In this document: positions 57,927 through 64,000 of the stretch, in pieces | Layout of the letters: every line of letters begins with the position of its first letter | Numbering within the stretch: position 1 is the stretch's first letter | Program-made: the position numbers and the translations under genes | Notes under the pieces: generated by a model | Seen by the model: only the letters and a program-made list of their open reading frames with translations | Told to the model about the DNA's origin: nothing | The model's database searches: none | DNA from: Ga0077560 sp046330435 | Lineage (GTDB): Bacteria; Actinomycetota; Thermoleophilia; Miltoncostaeales; Miltoncostaeaceae | Length of the DNA stretch: 64,000 nt | Reading direction: 5' to 3' | Assembly: GCA_046330435.1 (NCBI GenBank) | Contig: JAXLST010000019.1 | Coordinates: 42,227 to 106,226 of the forward strand

Positions 57927-60360
57927 CCGGCCTGCGTCCCCTCGCGCGGCTCGCCGTGCGCGACGCCCGCCACCACCCGTGGCGGTCGGCGCTGATCGTG
58001 GTGCTCATCGCCCTGCCGGTCGCGGCGTTCGTGTTCGGCATGATCGGCATGCGCACCGTCCCCAACACGGGTGCCGAGATCCGGGCCAAGAGCGTCGGCG
58101 CCGCCGACACCCTGGTGGTGCCGAAGGCGTCTCGGGAGGCGGTCGTCAGCCGCCGGCTCCGGGACGCCGGGTTCCGGGTGGTCCCGTGGGAGCAGGGCCA
58201 GGGCGTGCTGCGCGCCGGCACCGTGCGGATGTCGGCCGTGCTCGCGGGGATCGACGTGCGCGATCCGCTCACCACCGGCCTGTGGGACCTGCGGTCCGGG
58301 AGCCTCCCGGCCCGCACAGGGGAGGTCCTGCTCACCAGGGCGGCGGCACGGCGCCTCGGGGTCGGCGTGGGGGACACGGTGGTGCTGGAGGAGTCCTCCC
58401 GCCGCTTCACGGTGACCGGCCTGGCGGACGGCTCCCGGCTCGACGTCCGGCAGATGGTCGGCCGGGGCGTCATGGAGGGACTGCCGTCCACCCTCCGCTC
58501 GAGCCCCCAGCTGCTGGTCGGCGGCACCCCCACCGGGGCCCGGGCTCTGGAGGCGCTCGCTGCCGCCACCAGCGGCCCCGACGTCGCGCAGTCGGTCGTC
58601 TGGCCGGCCACCGTGAACACGGCCGCGGTCGGCCGTGACGCGCAGGCCCTGCTGTACATGCTCGGAACGCTCGGGCTCATGGCGTTCGGCCTGGTGGTCG
58701 CCTCGGCGATGGCGGTCGGCGCCCGCCGGCAGCTGCGCGTCCTCGGGCTGCTGGGCGCCGCCGGGGCCTCGCCCCGCCAGCGGTCCGGCTCGATGCTCCT
58801 GCAGGGCGCGTCCCTGGGGGCGGCGGGCACGGCCCTCGGGATCGCGGGCGGCCTGGTCGCCTGGTCGCTGGGCCGCGACGCGCTGGAGAACTGGTACGGC
58901 GAGCCGATCGGCGACACCGTCATCGCCACCGGCGACATGCTCCTGGTCGTGGTGGTCGCGCTCGCGGTCGCCATCGGCGCGTCCCTGCTGCCGGCCCGGG
59001 TGGCCGCGCGGACCTCGGTGCTGCAGGCCCTGGGTGGGCGGCGCCCCACGCCGCGGGTGCCGGTGCGCATGCCGGTCGCCGGGGTCGCCCTCAGCGGCAT
59101 CGGCCTGGTCATGCTGGCCTACGGACTCAGGCACCGTCCCGACAGCGGTGTCCCGCTGGTCGCCACCGCCGGCGTCGCCCTCACCGTGGCCGGAACGGTG
59201 GTCGCGGTGCCGTACCTGGTGGGGCTGCTGGAGCGCGCCGCCGGCGTCCTGCGCGGCACCGGCCGCCTGGCGGTGCGCGACGTCGCCCGCCACCGCGGCC
59301 GCACCGGCCCGGTCGTCGCCGCCGTGATGGCCACGGGGGCCCTCGCCCTCGCCGGCGGCATCCTCGCCACGTCCTCGCAGGCCGACTCGAACGATGTGAA
59401 GTTCTCGGACCCGCTGACGGTGGTCCTCACCGTGTCGTTCCTCCGTGACGGACTTGCCTCGATCCCGGACTGTGATGCGCTCTCCGCACTGGCCGCGCCC
59501 GTCACCGCGGTGCTCCCGGGAGCATCTCGGGCCTGTCTCCGGACCGTGAGCGACGGAACGACGGCGCCCATTCGGACCGTCGCAGCCGGCGAGCTCGTTT
59601 CGCTTGGCCTCGACGCCCATCGCCGGGACCTGGAGGGCGGCGGCGTGCTGTCCGTGGCGTTCCCGGGAGGGTTCCCGGCTCCCGACCAGGTGGTCATCAC
59701 GACCCCGGATGGTCCCGTGCGGCCCCGCATGGTGCCGGTCCAGGTAAGGGCCGGCGTCGCGAACTTTGTGGGCGGCGGCGTGCTGGCCGACCCGGACACG
59801 GTGCGCAGGTGGCTTCCCCGCGCGGTCGCGTACGACACGTCGCTGGTCTTCAACCTCCCCGCGCCGATCTCCGACCTGCAGCGCGCAGCGCTGACCCGGC
59901 TGTCGGACGACCTGGGGCTGCGGCTCGACCGGGACGCGACGCTGTCCGCGAGCCTGCAGTTCGACCAGGCCGGCGGCTTCTCGGTGGGCCGCGTGATCTA
60001 CGGGGTCATCCTCCCGCGGCGCTGGTGCTGTCGGTGCTGGTGGTGCTGGTGGGCCTGGCGCTTGTCGCCTCCGACGGCCGCGACGAACGCACCACGCTGG
60101 TCGCCGTGGGCGCCGGGCCGGCGCACCGGCGCCGCATGCAGGCCGTGCGGGCGTTCGTGCTGGCGGGGATGGGCCAGGCCCTGGCCCTCCCGGTCGGGGT
60201 CGCGTGCGCCTGGGTGGTCCTGCGGAGCCAGAACATCGGCTTCGTGACCCCCTGGCCGCTCGTGATCGCCCTGCTGGTCGTGCTCCTCGTCGTATTGCCG
60301 CGATGGGCGCGGCGCCTACATCTGCCGCGACGTCCCCGCCGTGCAGCGCCGGGGACGTGA
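57923..60360 (+). CDS. FtsX/MacB-type ABC permease, one frameshift near 60,012
   Basis: About 812 residues with ten helices as two FtsX units. The first: 'WRSALIVVLIALPVAAFVFG', an outer domain (~40-235), then three helices with 'ALLYMLGTLGLMAFGLVVAS', 'GAAGTALGIAGGLVAWSLG', 'VVVVALAVAIGASLLPARVA'. The second: 'LSGIGLVMLAYGLR', 'VAVPYLVGLLERA', 'GPVVAAVMATGALALAGGIL', another outer domain, and a last three helices. At 'GVILP' the frame must shift (one base lost near 60012) to continue 'AALVLSVLVVLVGLALVAS' to the stop at 60360. The rest is continuous, so a sequencing error is likely. Confidence 0.85.
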
Positions 60361-60366
60361 GCGCCT

Positions 60367-60399
60367 GCGGTCCTCCCCGAGGGCACCGGGGAGGACCGC
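60367..60399. terminator. Bidirectional hairpin terminator
   Basis: A perfect 13-bp stem GCGGTCCTCCCCG / CGGGGAGGACCGC with a 7-base loop. It is between the ABC permease stop and the stop of the convergent methyltransferase gene. Confidence 0.8.
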
Positions 60400-60404
60400 C
60401 CACC

Positions 60405-61448
60405 TCAACTGGGATGGGCCTCGATCACGCTCCACGGCAGTCCGCCCAGCGGGACGATCCGGGTGAGCGCGAAGCCGGCGCCCTCCAGCAGCCCGCGGTA
60501 CTCGGCCTCGGTGCGTTCCCGGCCGCCGACGGTCACCAGCATCTCCAGGTCCGCGACCTTCACCAGGTGGTCCAGGACCGGGTCGGGCGGGTCGCCGGGG
60601 CCCGGCACGACCATCTCCACGATCAGGAGCCGCCCGCCCGGGGCGAGCGCGGAGCGGCAGTTCGCGAGGACGCGGGCGGCGGCGTGGTCGTCCCAGTCGT
60701 GGAGGATCCACGACAGCAGGTGGGTGTCGCCGCCGGAGGGGACGGCCTCGAAGAAGTCCCCGGCCACCACCTCGCAGCGGTCGGCCAGCCCGGCCTCCAG
60801 CATCCGCTCCCGGGCGCCCTCGGCGACGCCCGGCAGGTCGACGATCACGGCGCTCGCGGCGGGCACCGCCTCCAGCACCGCGCGGGTGATCACGCCGTGG
60901 CCCCCGCCCACGTCGATGAGCCGGCGGATCCCCGAGAGGTCGACGTCGCGCACGAGGGCCGCCGCATTCGCGGCCGCCACGCGGTCCATCGACGCGTTGA
61001 ACACCGCGGCGGCGTCCGGCTCCCGCGCCAGGAACTCCCACAGCCCCACGCCGTGCGCGAGCCGGAACGCCGGCTCCCCGGTCACCACGCTGTGCGTGAG
61101 GTGCCCGTACGCCCGCCAGCGCCACTCCTGGGTGGAGACCTCGGCGGCGCGACGGGCCGACCCCGGCACGTCCGACCGCAGGAGCTCCCCGAGCGGGGCG
61201 AGCCCCACGCGGTCGCCGTCGCGGGTGAACAGGCCCGTGTCGTCCAGTGCCCGCAGCACGCGGCCCAGGGAACGGGGGTCGGCGCCCACCGTCTCGGCCA
61301 GGTCCTCCAGCTCCAGCGGCCCGGCGGCCAGGGCGTCCGCCACGTCGAGGCGCGCCACCGTCCCCACCGCGGCGCTCACCTGGTAGCCGCCGATGAGGCG
61401 CGCCATCCGCTCGCGCAGCTCGGCCCCCGCCCGCGGATCCACGGTCAT
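60405..61448 (-). CDS. SAM-dependent O-methyltransferase (plant COMT-like, with winged-helix dimerisation domain)
   Basis: 347 residues. The N-terminal dimerisation winged helix (~15-100) includes 'LIGGYQVSAAVGTVARLDVA' and 'TVGADPRSLGRVLRALDDTG'. The SAM domain shows motif I 'RRLIDVGGGHGVITRAVLEA', 'VIVDLPGVAEGARERM', 'VVAGDFFEAVPSGGDTHLLS', 'WILHDWDDHAAARVLANCRS' (catalytic His-Asp) and 'LLIVEMVVPGPG'. Enzymes like this O-methylate phenols or polyketide hydroxyls. The acceptor is unknown. GGGGGG precedes ATG 61448 by four bases. No biosynthetic neighbours were found. Confidence 0.9.
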   Translation of the reverse strand: MTVDPRAGAELRERMARLIGGYQVSAAVGTVARLDVADALAAGPLELEDLAETVGADPRSLGRVLRALDDTGLFTRDGDRVGLAPLGELLRSDVPGSARRAAEVSTQEWRWRAYGHLTHSVVTGEPAFRLAHGVGLWEFLAREPDAAAVFNASMDRVAAANAAALVRDVDLSGIRRLIDVGGGHGVITRAVLEAVPAASAVIVDLPGVAEGARERMLEAGLADRCEVVAGDFFEAVPSGGDTHLLSWILHDWDDHAAARVLANCRSALAPGGRLLIVEMVVPGPGDPPDPVLDHLVKVADLEMLVTVGGRERTEAEYRGLLEGAGFALTRIVPLGGLPWSVIEAHPS

Positions 61449-61574
61449 CGCGACCCCCCTCGCATCGACGCCACGTCGATCGTAGGTCCGGGGGGACCGC
61501 GTCCCGCGGGCACGTGGTGAAACGCAACCGATGCGCCGGACATAGGATCCCCCGAACCCCGACCCGGAGGCCGT

Positions 61575-62396
61575 GTGATCCCCCGCATCCCCGCCCTTGC
61601 CGGCGCGTTGCTCGCCGCCACCGCCGCCACGGCCACCGCCGCCGCGGCATCCGCACCGCCCGCACGCGAGCTGTCGTGCATCTATGCGGCCACCTTCCAG
61701 GGCGTGCCCCACGTGGGCGTCGGATCCATCCCGGGCACCAACCTGGGCCGCGCCGCCGGTCCCGGGACCATTCCCGGATGCAACGACTTCGCGATCCTCC
61801 CGCCGGCTCCGCCGGTGCCGCCGGAGCCCGACCGCGTGGTGACCTTCTTCCGCATCCGGGGCGTGGCGCCGCGCTTCGGCGTCGCGGATGGCGCCAGGTC
61901 CGGATCGGCGGCGATGGTGATCCCGCAGGGCTCCCCCTGCCTGCGGCCGCCCAACGGCCGACGGATCGTCCGGTGCCTGCGGGAGCTCACCGCGCGGTAC
62001 CTCCGCGGGCCGTCGCTGGTGACGTATCCGAGCGCGGCCGCGGGGTCGGTCATCCAGGTGGGCGTCCACGTGCGTGACCCGGGCGTGCGGCGGCGGGTGG
62101 GGTACGGGGTGGATGCGGTGCTGCTGCAGGCCGACGGCGACGGGTGGCGGCCCGTCTACCGGCTCGCCTCGCCGGTGTCGTCCGGCGGCGAACCCACGGC
62201 GGCCCCGTTCGGCGAGCCGTTCCCTGTCCCCTCCATCGGCCTCGTGGGCGGAGGGGCGCTCACGCTGCGCATCCCGGATGTCGCGCCCGGGCCATATCGG
62301 CTCGCCAAGCGGATCCAGGTGGGCCGCGGAACGCGGTGGTTGGTGGCGGACCTCACCGTGGTCCCCGCGAACCCGATCGCCATGGCGATCGAGTAG
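61575..62396 (+). CDS. Secreted protein with DUF6281-like N-terminus
   Basis: 273 residues with a signal peptide (LAGALLAATAATATAAAASA). The mature part starts 'LSCIYAATFQGVPHVGVGSI' and has 'GRAAGPGTIPGCNDF', which is the pattern of DUF6281-type proteins (Cys-Ile-Tyr ... Pro-x-Cys-x-Asp). The rest is strand-rich and unknown: 'VTFFRIRGVAPRFGVAD', 'YLRGPSLVTYPSAAAGSVIQ', 'VPSIGLVGGGALTLRIPDV'. It looks like a beta-sandwich that could bind a surface or wall component. GTG 61575 is close to GGAGG. No operon partner is seen. Confidence 0.65.
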   Translation: MIPRIPALAGALLAATAATATAAAASAPPARELSCIYAATFQGVPHVGVGSIPGTNLGRAAGPGTIPGCNDFAILPPAPPVPPEPDRVVTFFRIRGVAPRFGVADGARSGSAAMVIPQGSPCLRPPNGRRIVRCLRELTARYLRGPSLVTYPSAAAGSVIQVGVHVRDPGVRRRVGYGVDAVLLQADGDGWRPVYRLASPVSSGGEPTAAPFGEPFPVPSIGLVGGGALTLRIPDVAPGPYRLAKRIQVGRGTRWLVADLTVVPANPIAMAIE

Positions 62397-62535
62397 CCCG
62401 GCGGACGATGGTCCTGCCCGAACAGAATTTTCACAGCGCTCGGCGGCCGTCGGGATAGCCTGGCCATACCCCCGAAGGATGGGGCCAAGGGCCTGGGCCG
62501 GAACTCCTCTCCTCCGTCCCAGGTCCGCCGCCCCG

Positions 62536-63624
62536 TCAGCGCCGCGCCGGCGGCGTGACGCCCAGCAGGGCGGCCCACCGGGTGAGGCTCACCCCGCCGC
62601 AGGGTCCCGACCACCGCTCCACACGCACCCCGTGGAACGTACCGCCGATGTGGACGGCGTCGGTGAGTGGTCCCGGGCAGATCCCCGCCCGCGGGGGCAG
62701 GAGGCGCAGCCACGTCGCGGTGAGCCGCCGGCACGCCCGGGCGGGGTCCGCCACCCCCGGTGAGGCGCCCTCGCAGTCGAGGGTCACCGAGACGGGCGGC
62801 GGCGTCCTCCCGGCGCGCGGGGCCCACGTGAACTCCACCGACAGCCGCGTGGGGCCCGCGAGGTCCGCGGGAAGCGGCGGGGACGCGGCGCGTCCCAGGC
62901 CGGCCGGCCGGACGAAGCCGTACCCGGAGACGTGCCCCACGCGGTACAGCTCGACGCCGTTGGGGGCCACCAGCCGGATCGTCCACGCCACGTCGTTCCC
63001 GGCGGGGGACAGGGCCCGCGCGATCCCGCCGTCGTCGTCGCCGAGGATCCGCCGAACCGTCGCGCGCGCCGTGACCTCCACGGCGCCGGTCCGGACCGGC
63101 AGGAGCCGCACCGAGCGCAGGGCGGTGCCCCCGGCGGCCGCGCGCCGCCGGACGATCGCGAGGACGCGGGCCGGCGTCGTCGCCCGTCCGGGCGCCGCGG
63201 CCGCGTCGACGGTCTCCGCGCCGGACCCCCAGTCCAGGAGCACCCGGTCGATACCGGTGCCGGAGCGGACCGCGCGGAACATCACCTCGCGGGCCAGGAC
63301 GTCCGTGCGCCAGGCGGGTCCATCCGTCGCGGCGGACGGGACGGCGATGCGGACGGTGGCGCCCTCGAAGCGCACGCCCCGCACCTGGCGCGGCGCGCCG
63401 ACGCGCGCGAGCACGTCGCGCACCAGGTGGCGCTGCCCGGCGGTGCCCCCGGAGAACGGCACCGCGGCGGCCGCTTCACGGCTGGGCGGCACGATGACCA
63501 CGGTGCCGCCGCCGACGGCCGCCGCGCGCTCCGCGCCGTGCCCGGCCGCCGACAGCGCCAGTGCTCCCGCGACGCCCGCCAGCCCGGCGGCCACCGCGAT
63601 GCGGCCCGGCACGCTCATCGTCAT
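62536..63624 (-). CDS. Secreted/anchored protein with C-terminal SSI-like domain
   Basis: 362 residues. The N-terminus is a signal or anchor (RIAVAAGLAGVAGALALSA). The middle (~55-260) has repeated strand patterns ('REVMFRAVRSGTGIDRVLLD', 'LRSVRLLPVRTGAVEVTARA'). The C-terminal ~265-360 has the spacing of subtilisin-inhibitor-like domains: 'PPVSVTLDCEGASPGVADPA', 'ACRRLTATWLRLLPP', 'GICPGPLTDAVHIGGTFHGV', 'RVERWSGPCGGVSLTRW'. Four cysteines are there to form the two disulfides of the SSI fold. The P1 loop cannot be fixed from sequence alone. ATG 63624 has GGGGAGAG upstream. Confidence 0.7.
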   Translation of the reverse strand: MTMSVPGRIAVAAGLAGVAGALALSAAGHGAERAAAVGGGTVVIVPPSREAAAAVPFSGGTAGQRHLVRDVLARVGAPRQVRGVRFEGATVRIAVPSAATDGPAWRTDVLAREVMFRAVRSGTGIDRVLLDWGSGAETVDAAAAPGRATTPARVLAIVRRRAAAGGTALRSVRLLPVRTGAVEVTARATVRRILGDDDGGIARALSPAGNDVAWTIRLVAPNGVELYRVGHVSGYGFVRPAGLGRAASPPLPADLAGPTRLSVEFTWAPRAGRTPPPVSVTLDCEGASPGVADPARACRRLTATWLRLLPPRAGICPGPLTDAVHIGGTFHGVRVERWSGPCGGVSLTRWAALLGVTPPARR

Positions 63625-63732
63625 CGACGCTCTCCCCTGGTCCGGTGTGCGGGACGCTCCCACAGGTCATCCGCCACCGGCGGACCCACGGTCACCGCCG
63701 CCCGTTTCCGGAACCGCGCACGCCGTGGCCCG

Positions 63733-64000
63733 TCAGCCTCCGATCATGCTCATGGGGCGGCCCAGGTAGGTCCACCCGTCGGTGCCGATGCCGTGTCCGG
63801 CGTGTTTGCCGAGCACCGCGGCCCGGATGATCCCCTGCAGGTCCTCATCGGTCGCACCGTGGCGCAGGGAGCCGCGCAGGTCGGTCTCATCCGTGGCGAA
63901 CAAGCAGGTCCTGAGCATCCCGTCGGCGGTGACCCGCAGCCGGTCACAGGCTTGGCAGAACGGTTCGGTGACCGAGCTCACGAACTGCAGGTGCCCGGCC
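63733..64000 (-). CDS. moaA: GTP 3',8-cyclase MoaA, C-terminal part
   Basis: The gene starts outside the window; about 89 residues are visible. They hold the C-terminal [4Fe-4S] cluster motif 'EPFCQACDRLRVTADGMLRT' plus 'CLF' (C-x2-C-x13-C) and the GTP-binding arginines. The tail is 'DLRGSLRHGATDEDLQGIIR', 'AAVLGKHAGHGI' and the closing 'RPMSMIGG', where the near-terminal Gly-Gly is typical and needed for activation. MoaA makes the first molybdenum-cofactor intermediate from GTP with MoaC. Confidence 0.95.
   Translation of the reverse strand, partial: AGHLQFVSSVTEPFCQACDRLRVTADGMLRTCLFATDETDLRGSLRHGATDEDLQGIIRAAVLGKHAGHGIGTDGWTYLGRPMSMIGG

Noticed and set aside
1..64000. tRNA, rRNA, CRISPR arrays, insertion sequences, prophage.
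   Set aside because: None of the hallmark sequences (tRNA arms, regularly spaced repeats, transposase or integrase motifs, terminal inverted repeats) was found on reading through.

Overview
The window looks like chromosomal DNA of a very GC-rich, Gram-positive-type actinobacterium. Almost every codon ends in G or C, and GTG starts and ATGA/GTGA gene overlaps are common. Families typical of Actinobacteria recur: LuxR/SARP-type and PadR, MarR and TetR regulators, a DUF6636-like domain, and a cslA-glxA pair. The mix of secreted Ig-repeat proteins and regulators would fit Thermoleophilia (Solirubrobacter-like), but that placement is inference. No rRNA, tRNA, CRISPR, prophage or insertion sequence was seen. 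Local single-base frameshifts occur, dense in 16.4-20.2 kb and 38.3-38.6 kb and single near 24.24 and 60.01 kb. They may be assembly errors or real decay.

Region by region. 0-5 kb: end of an Acg-type flavoprotein, kynureninase, a PRC/MgtE-N/CBS protein coupled to an NRAMP-type (probably Mg-selective) transporter, and a medium-chain oxidoreductase. 5-13 kb: an ECF sigma factor with a membrane partner, a giant secreted protein built of three unnamed modules and seven Ig-like domains, and a divergent NarL-type two-component system. 13-20 kb: membrane-anchored and lysyl-oxidase-like surface proteins, a DCC protein, and a heavily frameshifted MalT/SARP regulator. 20-29 kb: GST, alpha/beta hydrolase, secreted Ala/Gly/Pro-rich proteins, a PknB-like kinase with a sensor ectodomain, an LINQRISQAA-repeat protein, a DUF6636-like protein, and an MFS exporter. 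29-39 kb: SigG-like sigma factor, STAS protein, SOS-controlled dinB, a VOC-marR operon with twin operators, FTR1 iron permease, and an MFS-tetR operon with twin operators. 39-42.9 kb: LysM, DUF2945, diacylglycerol kinase and two PAP2 phosphatases.

42.9-52.9 kb is the most coherent system. A copper-radical oxidase (GlxA) and a cellulose-synthase-like transferase (CslA) are tightly coupled, with a GH6 endoglucanase just upstream. Nearby lie a DUF2235 hydrolase, an SGNH-propeller protein and an OafA-type acyltransferase with its own SGNH domain. Together they read as a surface beta-glucan assembly, trimming and acetylation locus, resembling the Streptomyces cslA-glxA-cslZ cluster with extra acylation genes.

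53-64 kb: small secreted and membrane proteins, a 2TM ion-channel-like protein, a zinc alcohol dehydrogenase, a padR-ABC operon under a 40-bp palindrome, an O-methyltransferase, secreted proteins including one with an SSI-like C-terminus, and the C-terminal end of MoaA.
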